DNA of 64,000 nucleotides from an uncultured Bacteroidales bacterium. Its GTDB lineage: Bacteria > Bacteroidota > Bacteroidia > Bacteroidales > Bacteroidaceae. A model generated the notes under the pieces. It was given only the letters and a program-made list of their open reading frames with translations, was not told where the DNA came from and searched no databases. The stretch lies in contig CADCAG010000028.1 of NCBI GenBank assembly GCA_902799355.1, forward strand, positions 1 through 64,000, in the 5' to 3' direction. This document shows, piece by piece, positions 51,933 to 60,750 of this stretch (position 1 is its first letter; the number at the start of each line of letters is the position of its first letter). The position numbers were made by a program, and so were the translations under genes.

Positions 51933-53804
51933 TTATTTCTTCTTGCGAGGTTTGCGGATGGCCCAGCCTTCTTCGCTGAAGTCGGGGACTTCGCCCTTGA
52001 GCTTCATGCTCTTCGGATTCAAGAACTGCTGCCACTCGTCCTTTTTGTGGGATGAAGACCCACCCCCTTGTCCCTCCCTGTGGGGGCGGGGAGTGGTATG
52101 ACCCTTCGCCAGTTTCTTATCCTTTGGCTTATTACGCCCCTCCCTCACAGGGAGGGGATGGGGGAGAGTCTTTTCGTCCGCATCGTTGCAGCGTACGGTG
52201 CGTCCCTTGTAGCGGATGCCCGTTAGCTGTATCATGACCTTCTTGGCATCCTTCTCGGGCACCTCGAAATAGGAGATGGTGTCCAGCAGGTCGATGTGTC
52301 CCACCTCTTGGCGACCTCCAACAAAGCGGTTTAGCGTCTGCATCAACTCGCCAGGGTAGAAGCCGTCTCTCTTGCCCAGATTGATGAACAGCTTCTTGTA
52401 GCCCTTGCTGGTAGGTGTAGGCTGCTTCTTGCCTCTTCCTTCTTCCCTCTTCCCTCTTGCATCATCCTTCTTACTATTCACCTCCTCTATCTCAGGAGCA
52501 TCGGCATAGTAGGACAGGAACTTACCAAACTCCATCGAGACGATTTTCTTGATGAGCTCCTCTTTGTCGATAAACTCAAAGTAGCGCTGGATATCCTGCA
52601 TGAAGGGACCAATCTCCTCGTCGTCGACATCGGTCTTGACAATCTGGTCCATCACCTTGTAGAGCTGCTTCTTACAGATTTCCTCTGCCGAGGGGATAAC
52701 ACCCTGTTCGAACTGCTTGCCGATGACCTTCTCAATGTTGCGAATCTTGAACTTCTCACGGCTGTGCACGATACAGATGCTCGTACCCTTCTTGCCGGCA
52801 CGGCCCGTTCGGCCAGAGCGGTGGGTGTAGTTCTCGATATCATCGGGCAGACCGTAGTTGATGACGTGTGTCAGGTCGTCGACATCCAGGCCACGGGCAG
52901 CGACATCGGTAGCCACCAACAACTGTATCGTGTGTTGGCGGAACTTCTGCATGGTCAGGTCACGCTGCTGCTGGCTGAGGTCGCCATGCAGTGACTCTGC
53001 GTTATAACCATCCTTGATCAGCTTGTCGGCCACCTCCTGCGTCTCTATCTTCGTACGACAGAAGATGATGGCGAAGATGCGGGGATAGTAGTCTACGATA
53101 CGCTTCAGTGCCAGATACTTGTCCTTGGCATTCACCATATAATAGATATGGTTCACGTGCTCGGCACCCTCATTACGGCTACCCACCACTATCTCCTTAT
53201 AGTCGTGCAGGTAGCCCTTGGCGATACGCTCTATCTCCTTGCTCATCGTTGCCGAGAAGAGCAGCGTATTACGTTCTTCGGGAACACCCTCCAGGATGGC
53301 ATCGATGCTCTCTGAGAATCCCATATTCAGCATCTCGTCGGCTTCATCAAGCACGACATTATATACGTTGTCCAACTGGGCGACACCACGGTTCATCAGG
53401 TCGATGAGTCGGCCAGGGGTAGCCACGATAATCTGAGCGCCCTTACGCAGGGCACGTATCTGCTGTTCGATAGAGGCGCCGCCATAGACGGCCTCCACAT
53501 GGATGTCGTCCATGTATTTTGAGAAGTCGCGCAGGTCGTCGGCAATCTGCAGACACAGTTCACGGGTAGGCGACAAGATGAGTGCCTGCGTCTCCTTTCT
53601 TGTCACATCAATACGCTGCAGTACGGGAATACCGAATGCCGCCGTCTTACCCGTACCCGTCTGGGCCAAGGCGATGACGTCGTTACGGTTTCCTAATAGA
53701 TAAGGTATTACTTCCTCCTGTACGGGCATGGGCTGTACGAAGCCCATCTCCTCAATGGCTTTGCGAATCCCTTCGCTCACACCAAGTTCTTCAAATGTTT
53801 TCAA
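51933..53804 (-). CDS. DEAD-box RNA helicase, CsdA/DbpA-like, with repeat-derived insertions
   Basis: The product has 623 residues. Helicase motifs are complete: AQTGTGKT, PTRELCLQ, VLDEADEML, LFSATMS, VATDVAARGLD and HRSGRTGRAGK. A DbpA-type RNA-binding domain lies at about 470-545 (KLFINLGKRDGFYPGEL). It should unwind structured RNA in ribosome assembly or cold adaptation. Two stretches look like in-frame captures of intergenic repeats: DDARGKREEGRGKKQ (before the RNA-binding domain) and TLPHPLPVREGRNK to HTTPRPHREGQGGG (after it). The tail IRKPRKKK is basic. The SpmAB-like gene lies 35 nt upstream on the same strand. Confidence 0.93.
   Translation of the reverse strand: MKTFEELGVSEGIRKAIEEMGFVQPMPVQEEVIPYLLGNRNDVIALAQTGTGKTAAFGIPVLQRIDVTRKETQALILSPTRELCLQIADDLRDFSKYMDDIHVEAVYGGASIEQQIRALRKGAQIIVATPGRLIDLMNRGVAQLDNVYNVVLDEADEMLNMGFSESIDAILEGVPEERNTLLFSATMSKEIERIAKGYLHDYKEIVVGSRNEGAEHVNHIYYMVNAKDKYLALKRIVDYYPRIFAIIFCRTKIETQEVADKLIKDGYNAESLHGDLSQQQRDLTMQKFRQHTIQLLVATDVAARGLDVDDLTHVINYGLPDDIENYTHRSGRTGRAGKKGTSICIVHSREKFKIRNIEKVIGKQFEQGVIPSAEEICKKQLYKVMDQIVKTDVDDEEIGPFMQDIQRYFEFIDKEELIKKIVSMEFGKFLSYYADAPEIEEVNSKKDDARGKREEGRGKKQPTPTSKGYKKLFINLGKRDGFYPGELMQTLNRFVGGRQEVGHIDLLDTISYFEVPEKDAKKVMIQLTGIRYKGRTVRCNDADEKTLPHPLPVREGRNKPKDKKLAKGHTTPRPHREGQGGGSSSHKKDEWQQFLNPKSMKLKGEVPDFSEEGWAIRKPRKKK
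52058..52165. repeat. palindromic GC-rich repeat captured in frame in the helicase gene
   Basis: CCCCTCCCT (52137-52145) pairs with AGGGAGGGG (52149-52157) over 9 bp. A diverged copy (CCCTCCCTGTGGGGGCGGGG) lies at 52072-52091. The same hairpin type is widespread between genes in Bacteroidota; here it is translated. Confidence 0.65.
52431..52460. repeat. CTTCCCTCTTCC-type short tandem repeat inside the helicase gene
   Basis: Repeats of CCTCTTCCTTCTTCC encode GKREEGRGKK in frame. This purine/pyrimidine repeat is also known as an intergenic tandem repeat in related genomes. Confidence 0.5.
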
Positions 53805-53839
53805 ATGTCTATAAATTATATTCTAATAAATGATTTCTG

Positions 53840-55072
53840 TCATGCAAAGAAAAGATAGCAGATGGCAATGGCCGCCAGGATACCTGCCAAGTCTGCCAAC
53901 AGACCACAGGTGACGGCATGGCGTGTCTTCGAGACGCCCACCGAACCGAAGTAGACAGCCAAGATATAGAAGGTAGTGTCTGTAGACCCTTGGAAGACTG
54001 ATGACAGACGACCCACAAACGAGTCGGCACCATAGGTTGTCATAGCATCCACCATCATGCCACGGGCACCACTGCCCGACAGTGGCTTCATCAGTGCTGT
54101 AGGCATGGCGTCTACCCATTGCGCATCGACACCGCAGGCGTCAACACCGGCACGCAGACCTCCAATGAGCATGTCCATTGCTCCACTGGCACGAAAAACG
54201 CCGATTCCAACGAGGATAGCCACCAGATAGGGGATGATACGGACGGCTGTGGTAAAGCCCTCCTTAGCGCCCTCGATAAAGGCATCGTAGACGTTGACCT
54301 TCTTACGCACACCTGCCACGATAAAGCCTGTGATGATAGTCATCAGCAGGATATTGGCGACGGTGGTACTCCAACGGTTCATGGCCTCTGAATCCATCTG
54401 CGAGAATCCCCAGATGACGGCAGCCACCAGCGTACAGGCACCACCCAGCGTCAGCAGCATGGTACGGTTCAGCAGGTTGATGCGCTGGAACAGGGAGGTG
54501 ACGATGATACCCACGATGGTTGAGAAGAAGGTAGCCAGTAGGATAGGGATGAAGATGTCAGTAGGCTGAGCAGCACCCATCTGTGCCCTATACACCATGA
54601 TACTCACGGGAATGAGCGTCAGTCCGCTGGTGTTCAGTACCAGGAACATAATCATCGGATTCGAGGCGGTATCCTTCTTGGTATTCAACTCTTGCATCTG
54701 CTCCATGGCCTTCAGGCCCAAAGGGGTAGCGGCGTTGTCGAGTCCTAGCATGTTGGCAGCGATGTTCATGAAGATGCTGCCCGTCACGGGATGTCCCTTC
54801 GGAATATCGGGGAACAGCTTCGTGAAGACTGGCGACAGCAGGCGTGCTAGCACGTTGACTACGCCGCCTTTCTCGCCAACTTTCATCACACCCATCCACA
54901 GCGACAACACGCCCGTCAGTCCCAACGAGATTTCAAAGGCTGTCTTCGACGATGAGAACGTAGAGTCCATCATAGCTGGGAAGACGTCGTAGTCGCCCCA
55001 GAACAACAGCTTCACCGCTGCAATGACAAATGCAACGAGAAAGAAAGCTACCCAGATATAATTCAGTACCAT
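53840..55072 (-). CDS. SpmA-SpmB fusion, nucleoside-recognition (Gate) membrane protein
   Basis: The product has 410 residues from the ATG at 55072. About ten membrane segments are arranged as two Gate-domain halves: the first resembles SpmA (GVLSLWMGVMKVGEKGG, NMLGLDNAATPLGLKAMEQM), the second SpmB (IIPYLVAILVGIGVFRASGAMD, MKPLSGSGARG). The fused form is usual in Bacteroidota, which do not sporulate, so the name spore maturation protein is historical; the transported substrate is unknown. The ATG follows the promoter box after 8 nt, so the transcript is almost leaderless. Confidence 0.85.
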   Translation of the reverse strand: MVLNYIWVAFFLVAFVIAAVKLLFWGDYDVFPAMMDSTFSSSKTAFEISLGLTGVLSLWMGVMKVGEKGGVVNVLARLLSPVFTKLFPDIPKGHPVTGSIFMNIAANMLGLDNAATPLGLKAMEQMQELNTKKDTASNPMIMFLVLNTSGLTLIPVSIMVYRAQMGAAQPTDIFIPILLATFFSTIVGIIVTSLFQRINLLNRTMLLTLGGACTLVAAVIWGFSQMDSEAMNRWSTTVANILLMTIITGFIVAGVRKKVNVYDAFIEGAKEGFTTAVRIIPYLVAILVGIGVFRASGAMDMLIGGLRAGVDACGVDAQWVDAMPTALMKPLSGSGARGMMVDAMTTYGADSFVGRLSSVFQGSTDTTFYILAVYFGSVGVSKTRHAVTCGLLADLAGILAAIAICYLFFA

Positions 55073-55080
55073 AGTGAGGG

Positions 55081-55088
55081 CAAAGGTA
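55081..55088 (-). promoter_or_regulatory. -7 box of the SpmAB-like gene
   Basis: Minus-strand TACCTTTG (55088-55081) lies between the terminator of the preceding gene and the start codon at 55072. Confidence 0.55.
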
Positions 55089-55111
55089 ACACTTTTTTCT
55101 GAAACAAACAA

Positions 55112-55140
55112 GAAAAAGAGCAACTACATCACGCAGTCGC
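55112..55140 (-). terminator. terminator of the minus-strand LruC gene
   Basis: On the minus strand GCGACTGC (55140-55133) pairs with GTAGTTGC (55127-55120) with two G-U pairs around a 5-nt loop, followed by a T-rich run. It overlaps the upstream part of the next promoter. Confidence 0.6.
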
Positions 55141-55178
55141 CCTTCCCTTCATTGTATTTAAAGTATTTGATGATGTTT

Positions 55179-57404
55179 CTACCACTTGACGATCTTGCTC
55201 TTGAGATAAGACTTATACCAGTCGGGTTTGCTGTCCATGTTGGCGCCCCACTGACCGAACTGGGTGTAGGCGTCACTGATGTTGGTACGTTCCCTCGTCC
55301 AGAACCATTTACCCTGGTCGTCGCCAGTAACGGTGACACGGAAGGGAGTATCTCCAGGACTAGGACCACCGATGGTTTCCACCTGACCGTCTTTTCTGGT
55401 TACCTGGATCTTGATGTCCAGGTCGGCGACAGAGGTGCCTTCATCAACGTTTACCTTTCCCAATTCTGCAATGGGTACTCCCACAACAACCTTGGTGTTG
55501 GCACCAAACTCACCGTAGTTGTGTACCTCTTCACCTATCTGTTCGTCACCACAGAAGACCTTCTGCTGCAGTGTACCGCCAATAGCACAGAGCTCTACGG
55601 TCGACTGGTTGTTGGCATCAGGAACACTGACGCGAACCACTACGTCGTTGAAGTCGAAGTCGTCGCTGGTTCCCAAGTCCTCAAAAGCAAAGTAGATATA
55701 CTGCTTGATTTCCTCCTTGGCCTTTCCGCCACCTTGGAAGCCAGGGTTGCACTGGCTCTTTTCTATGGTATAGTCAATAATCTCTGTGCCTTCAACAATA
55801 GCACCATCGCCTACATGGTAGTAGGGCTGATTACCTACTTCACCATTGGCCTGCTGTTGAGCATCCTTGTCAGAATAGCCCTGTGGGAAGTGGCTCTCAT
55901 CATAAGCTACGATTAGGTTTCGGAAATAGTTCGCAACGAAACCCTGATTCTCTGCAGCACCACTGACAATTTTCTTGGCGTGGAAGACAGCATAATCGCC
56001 AGTTTTTGGTCCGTAGATACCATAAATATCCTTGGTGATGTTCATCGTGGCGGTCTCTGTCACCTCAAAGAGTGACTGAGCACCCATAAAGATGAAGCTG
56101 GGACCTGCTGCTTCGAAGTTCTTGGTAACGACACTACCGTCGCTATCCATCTGGAAACCATTTTCGTCAGTGTCACCAAGGTTGATCTTGAAGAGCTCGT
56201 TGACAGTCAGATGACAGTTGTTGATGACGTCATTGCTGCCAGCAGTATAATAGAAGTAGTTTGTTGTATAATGTCCGTTGTTGACCCATGTGTTGTTATT
56301 GCTGTCAATGTCGGTGTTGCCGTTGATGGTCATGGTGCCATTGTTCTGCACATGGCTGCTACCAGCAGTATGCAGACGGCTAGCCGTCATGGTGCCATCG
56401 TTGACGATGACTGAGTTGCCGTTTTCGGTCGACAGCTCACCAGTCACCTGAACCTCGTTGCTGTTATAGAGCACGCTGTTGTTGTTGACACTCATCTTGC
56501 CAACGTCGAGGGTGCCGTGGTTATAGATATGTAAGCCATTGTTCAATTTTAGTTCTACACCATAAGGTGTGGCAATCTTGGCGCCTCGAGCTATGTAAAT
56601 GTTACAGCCACCTTGCAGATTGGCGGCGTCTTCAGCTCTTAAGACAAGAACAGCTCCTTCTATCAGGTAGATGTCGGTATTGGGCGCAACATAGAATTTG
56701 CGGTCCAGGAACCAGTTCTGGCCAGCGATATACAGCGTACCACCAGTGTTCTTTGATCCGTCCCATTGTCCCCAGATGTTGAGCTCTCCTGTCCATGAGC
56801 CATCAATGTAGTTGTTTACCATTGCGGCATTCTGTGTCAACTTCTCAATACCTGCAGGCACAGCACTCAGGAACTTGCTGGCATCAGCATCTCCGGGGAA
56901 GTTGAATACAGACGGAATGGCACGACGGGCTGCATTCATCTGACGGGCATTGGCGGGGGTGGTGTAGAAGGCAGTAGTTACCTCCGACTCACTGGCGTCA
57001 AAAGCCATATTGTCAATCATGTAGTTCTTCTCGTCGAGAATAGTGGCGTAAAGCGTTGTGGCATTCTGTGGACGGGCCACGGTGAATGTCTTTGTCTCGC
57101 CCTTGCTGATGCTACCTGTATAGAGGGCTGCCACAGAAGAACCTTGTGCCGGATCGGTAGCATAAATCTTCAACGTGCCGGTCTTTGCACTGGTCAGCGT
57201 AATCTGGGTGCTGACAGCCGTATTCCACGTCTGTCGCGCATCAACATTTTGTCCACCTAAAACGATCGTCTTGAAGTTGGAAGAATACTCTTCCTCCATC
57301 TGCTTTACGCGGTTATTGGTCTGAAACCATGCATCATGGGAACAGCCAACCAGCATCACGGAAATGGCAAATAGGCTTACTCCTTTCATCAAATACTCTT
57401 TCAT
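55179..57404 (-). CDS. LruC/DUF4842-domain lipoprotein A
   Basis: The product has 741 residues with lipobox MLVGCSHD. The N-terminal 190 residues are beta-rich. The middle (about 200-520) is a repetitive right-handed beta-helix-like region full of Asn, Gly and Thr (GGTLYIAGQNW, NNGLHIYNHGTLD, NNGTMTINGNTDID). At about 578 the LruC motif FEDLGTSDDFDFNDVV appears, a probable calcium-binding segment, and a C-terminal beta domain follows. It is likely a surface protein; the function of these families is unknown. It is divergent from its paralogue with 149 bp between the starts. Confidence 0.78.
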   Translation of the reverse strand: MKEYLMKGVSLFAISVMLVGCSHDAWFQTNNRVKQMEEEYSSNFKTIVLGGQNVDARQTWNTAVSTQITLTSAKTGTLKIYATDPAQGSSVAALYTGSISKGETKTFTVARPQNATTLYATILDEKNYMIDNMAFDASESEVTTAFYTTPANARQMNAARRAIPSVFNFPGDADASKFLSAVPAGIEKLTQNAAMVNNYIDGSWTGELNIWGQWDGSKNTGGTLYIAGQNWFLDRKFYVAPNTDIYLIEGAVLVLRAEDAANLQGGCNIYIARGAKIATPYGVELKLNNGLHIYNHGTLDVGKMSVNNNSVLYNSNEVQVTGELSTENGNSVIVNDGTMTASRLHTAGSSHVQNNGTMTINGNTDIDSNNNTWVNNGHYTTNYFYYTAGSNDVINNCHLTVNELFKINLGDTDENGFQMDSDGSVVTKNFEAAGPSFIFMGAQSLFEVTETATMNITKDIYGIYGPKTGDYAVFHAKKIVSGAAENQGFVANYFRNLIVAYDESHFPQGYSDKDAQQQANGEVGNQPYYHVGDGAIVEGTEIIDYTIEKSQCNPGFQGGGKAKEEIKQYIYFAFEDLGTSDDFDFNDVVVRVSVPDANNQSTVELCAIGGTLQQKVFCGDEQIGEEVHNYGEFGANTKVVVGVPIAELGKVNVDEGTSVADLDIKIQVTRKDGQVETIGGPSPGDTPFRVTVTGDDQGKWFWTRERTNISDAYTQFGQWGANMDSKPDWYKSYLKSKIVKW

Positions 57405-57442
57405 TTAGCTAAACTTTTTATATAAGTCTCATTTTCAGGGGG

Positions 57443-57522
57443 CAAAGGTAGTTATTTTTTCGTTAAATAGAAAATATTTTTCTATAAAAATGCATCAGTT
57501 ATGATTTTTTTGCTTAACTTTG
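57443..57522. promoter_or_regulatory. divergent promoters between the two LruC genes
   Basis: Minus-strand TACCTTTG lies at 57450-57443 and plus-strand TAACTTTG at 57515-57522. The leaders are about 30 nt on each side. Confidence 0.6.
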
Positions 57523-57553
57523 CAACCGAAATATCGATATTTTATAATAATGT

Positions 57554-60106
57554 ATGCGCATGAAGAAGAATTTTTGGATTGCTATGGCCTTGTTGTCGCT
57601 AGGCGTAACGTCATGTAAGGACGACGTCGTTTTCGACCAGGCAAACTATGACGAGTATCTGAGGAAATCCTTTGTCATAGAGAATGTTGACCCCAATCAT
57701 CAGTGGGCCACAGTTGGTGTTGCCAATGCCAGTATCACCGTGAACACCGGTACTGAGGATACCTATCAGGTGAAAATCTATGAGCAGAACCCTATTGACT
57801 ATAAGGGAACCTTGAAATTGTTGGGTGAAGGCCGTATTGCTGATGGTAATACGCTGGATATGAAGCTCAGCTATTCCTTGGCCAAGGCTTATGCCTATGT
57901 CACCTTGTTCGATTCCCAGAACTACATGTCTGTCTATCCTGCAGTTATCAAGGATGGTCTGTTGGAAGTAGACATTGAGACGAATACGGCCAAGGCTCGT
58001 CAGCGTGCCTTGCAGCCCTCGTTCCAGTTCCCTGGTGATGCTGATGCCAGCAAGTTCTTGGATGACGTACCGGCAGGTGTACTGCCTTTTGAACAGGTCC
58101 AGCAATGGGGCGGTTATGGCACAGGCATCAGCTATGTAGATCCTTCATGGACTAAGGAGGTTAATATCTGGGGTAGCTGGGACGGTTCAAAGAACTCTGG
58201 TGGCACGCTGTATATTAAAGGTAACTGCGACTTTACCAATCGTAAGTTCTATGTAGCTCAAAATACGGAAGTATTCTTGGTACGTGGTGCCACGCTGACT
58301 TTAGGAGCGGAAAGTGCAAGAGACCTGCAAGGCGGCTGTAACTTCTATATTGCTGAAGGTGCTACGCTGAAGACCGCCAACGGTGCTGAACTGGTGGGCA
58401 ACAATGGTCTGCACATCTATAACCATGGCACGATTGAGGCTGGCAAGTTTCATGTCAACAATTCCAGTGTACTGGTAAATAGTGGTACGGTGACCGTTGC
58501 TACTAAGATCTCTGTGGAGAATAATCTGTCTGTCATTGTAAACAATGGCACGATGACGGCTGCAGACATGAATACAGCAGGTAGTGGTAAATTTGAGAAT
58601 AATAATCTCGTAACCATCAGCGGTACCACCTTCGTTAACAGTAACAGTAACGCATGGGTAAACAATGGTGAGTATCATACTGGCAACTTTATCTATAATG
58701 CAGCCAGTGATGAAGTCATCAACAATTGCAAGATGATTGTTGACGAAGACTTCAACATGAACCTCGGTGATAACCCAGGCACTGGTAACTTTAAGATGGA
58801 TGCAGGTTCCAGCGTTGTCACCAAGTACTTCAATGGTGGTGGTAACTGGGCAAAGTCCTACTCAACGGTTTGGAACCAAGCCTACGGTGGCCCGTTCTAT
58901 ATCTATATGGGTGCAGGCTCTATGTTTGATGTGACAGAGACGGCTACTATGAATGCTACGAAGGCTGACTATGGTGTCTATGGCCCTGCGTCAGGCAACT
59001 TCGCTGTATTCCGTGCTAAGAAGATTGTAGCAGGTGCTGCTGGTCAGGGCTATGAGGTCACCTATGGTGGCAACCTCTATGTGGCTACAAACGATCATTT
59101 TGCCAATGGTTGGTCAGGCCAGTATCCATATATTGACATCAAGGGTGCTGCAGCGTTGACCTCTTATGGTGGTGCTAAGGCACAACTGTCTAATGCTGGG
59201 TGTGGTACTGCTTATGCAGGTGCTCCCGATGAGGAGGAGCGTCCTGAGGTTCCTCAGTCATTCCGTTACTGCTTTGAGGATAACTTCCCCGATGCTGGTG
59301 ATTACGACTTCAACGACGTGGTACTTACCGTCAAGCCTACCCTCAACGAGAAGACGCTGACTGTTCAGGTGAGCCTCGACGCAGTAGGTGCAACGAAGAA
59401 CATCGGTGCTGCCATGCGCCTGATTGGTGTGAAGAGTGATGACTTGGAGACTTATTCTGTTTCCAATCCTTTCCCATCTCCAGAGGGTCAGGGATTGGGT
59501 GATTATAAGAATATTGATACTAATAAGACTTTCCTCACGGAAGGTCAGGCGCCAAACAATGAGAATAGTATGGTTGTTGTGTTCTTCAAGGATGCTCACT
59601 GGGCCATGAATCCTGTCAAGACAGACAACGGTGGTGTCTGGAGATATTTCTGGAACACTGTAGAGCGTAATGACGCTTATGAGCACAAAAAATATACGGA
59701 TGAGCCTCCTACGGCGACCTATACTTTTGTCTTCAAAGAGGCTGACAAAGCCAACCAGATGCTTGCCGAAAATTTCTACGACGTATTTATCGTAGAACCT
59801 TACGGTGGTGGCTACTGGGAAGTGCACACCGTACAGAACGGCTTCAAGACAGCTCAGGTTGTTACTCCTATCAAGCCTGATGGTGCTGCCTACGAAAGGG
59901 CATACGGTAACAATATGCCGTGGGCTATCATGGTGTCTGGTGACTTCCAGTATCCTCTCGAGTGGCATTCTATCGGTAAGAACAAGAATGGTGAGCTGTC
60001 TGGTGCTTACAAGACCTCAGGCCATGCTTTTGCAGAGTGGGCCGAGGATAGTGAGACGGCTACCGACTGGTACCTCTATCCCGATGAGGAGGAGGTATTC
60101 AAATAA
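57554..60106 (+). CDS. LruC/DUF4842-domain lipoprotein B
   Basis: The product has 850 residues with lipobox GVTSCKDD. It is a full-length paralogue of the divergent neighbour: FQFPGDADASKFLDDVPAG, NIWGSWDGSKNSGGTLYI and NNGLHIYNHGTIEAG each have a near match there. The LruC motif is CFEDNFPDAGDYDFNDVVL (about 573-592). The C-terminal part is about 100 residues longer than in the paralogue and contains an extra region ending WYLYPDEEEVFK. Likely surface exposed; role unknown. The start may be the second Met (57560). Confidence 0.78.
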   Translation: MRMKKNFWIAMALLSLGVTSCKDDVVFDQANYDEYLRKSFVIENVDPNHQWATVGVANASITVNTGTEDTYQVKIYEQNPIDYKGTLKLLGEGRIADGNTLDMKLSYSLAKAYAYVTLFDSQNYMSVYPAVIKDGLLEVDIETNTAKARQRALQPSFQFPGDADASKFLDDVPAGVLPFEQVQQWGGYGTGISYVDPSWTKEVNIWGSWDGSKNSGGTLYIKGNCDFTNRKFYVAQNTEVFLVRGATLTLGAESARDLQGGCNFYIAEGATLKTANGAELVGNNGLHIYNHGTIEAGKFHVNNSSVLVNSGTVTVATKISVENNLSVIVNNGTMTAADMNTAGSGKFENNNLVTISGTTFVNSNSNAWVNNGEYHTGNFIYNAASDEVINNCKMIVDEDFNMNLGDNPGTGNFKMDAGSSVVTKYFNGGGNWAKSYSTVWNQAYGGPFYIYMGAGSMFDVTETATMNATKADYGVYGPASGNFAVFRAKKIVAGAAGQGYEVTYGGNLYVATNDHFANGWSGQYPYIDIKGAAALTSYGGAKAQLSNAGCGTAYAGAPDEEERPEVPQSFRYCFEDNFPDAGDYDFNDVVLTVKPTLNEKTLTVQVSLDAVGATKNIGAAMRLIGVKSDDLETYSVSNPFPSPEGQGLGDYKNIDTNKTFLTEGQAPNNENSMVVVFFKDAHWAMNPVKTDNGGVWRYFWNTVERNDAYEHKKYTDEPPTATYTFVFKEADKANQMLAENFYDVFIVEPYGGGYWEVHTVQNGFKTAQVVTPIKPDGAAYERAYGNNMPWAIMVSGDFQYPLEWHSIGKNKNGELSGAYKTSGHAFAEWAEDSETATDWYLYPDEEEVFK

Positions 60107-60126
60107 GCTTCTTGGGAAACAGTGAA

Positions 60127-60170
60127 AAAAATAGAGGATGTGCCGAGCACATCCTCTATTTTTATATATA
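60127..60170. terminator. bidirectional terminator between lipoprotein B and skp
   Basis: A 16-bp stem (60127-60142 with 60148-60163) with loop CCGAG, an A run before and a T run after. Its core is identical to the hairpin at 7017-7039. Confidence 0.9.
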
Positions 60171-60182
60171 AGGTGTCAATAA

Positions 60183-60683
60183 TTAGATACCGAGCTTCTT
60201 CTTGACTTCTGCAGTAACGTCAGTAGACAGGGTAGTAGAAATATAAGGAACACCACTGGTAACATCCATGATGTAAACGTAACCGCCAGCCTGTCCTACA
60301 GCCTTGATAGCGTCAAGTACTTTAGTGGTGATGGCGTTCATCTTGTCCTGCTGCTCCTTGGCCAGAGCCTGCTGGTTGTCCTGGTAGCTCTGCTGGATCT
60401 TCTGCTGCATCTCGCCCAGCTCCTTCTCGCGGCGCTCCTTGATGTTTGCGGGCAGGGTAGCCTGCTCCTTCTCGTAAGCCTCGCCCTTCTTCTGCAGCTC
60501 TTCGTACATGCTCTTCAGGTCTGCCTCGTACTGCTTGGTAAGTGCCTCAATCTCGGTACGTGCCTTGGCGAACTCAGGCATAGCCTGGATAATCTCCTGT
60601 GAGTTGACATGTCCGAATTTCTGTGCATTGGCGGTGGTAAAACCGCAGAGTGCGCAAATAGCGCAGATAATCAATTTCTTCAT
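60183..60683 (-). CDS. skp: OmpH/Skp-family periplasmic chaperone (copy 2)
   Basis: The product has 166 residues with a signal peptide (TTANAQ). KFGHVNSQEIIQAMPEFAKA is the family start; a long coiled coil (about 40-125) forms the tentacles and YVYIMDVTSGVPYIS closes the core. Skp holds unfolded outer-membrane proteins in the periplasm for delivery to BamA. It is the last of three genes bamA-skp-skp on this strand. Confidence 0.92.
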   Translation of the reverse strand: MKKLIICAICALCGFTTANAQKFGHVNSQEIIQAMPEFAKARTEIEALTKQYEADLKSMYEELQKKGEAYEKEQATLPANIKERREKELGEMQQKIQQSYQDNQQALAKEQQDKMNAITTKVLDAIKAVGQAGGYVYIMDVTSGVPYISTTLSTDVTAEVKKKLGI

Positions 60684-60705
60684 AGTTGTTTTCTTTATTA
60701 TTTTC

Positions 60706-60748
60706 GTTATTTTGTTATTCCGTTATTCCGTAGTTCCGTTATTCCGTA
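60706..60748. repeat. short tandem repeat GTTATTCC/GTAGTTCC between the skp genes
   Basis: Units of TTCCGTTA and TTCCGTAG repeat about five times in the 67-bp gap between the two skp genes. No promoter is evident in it. Confidence 0.5.
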
Positions 60749-60750
60749 GA

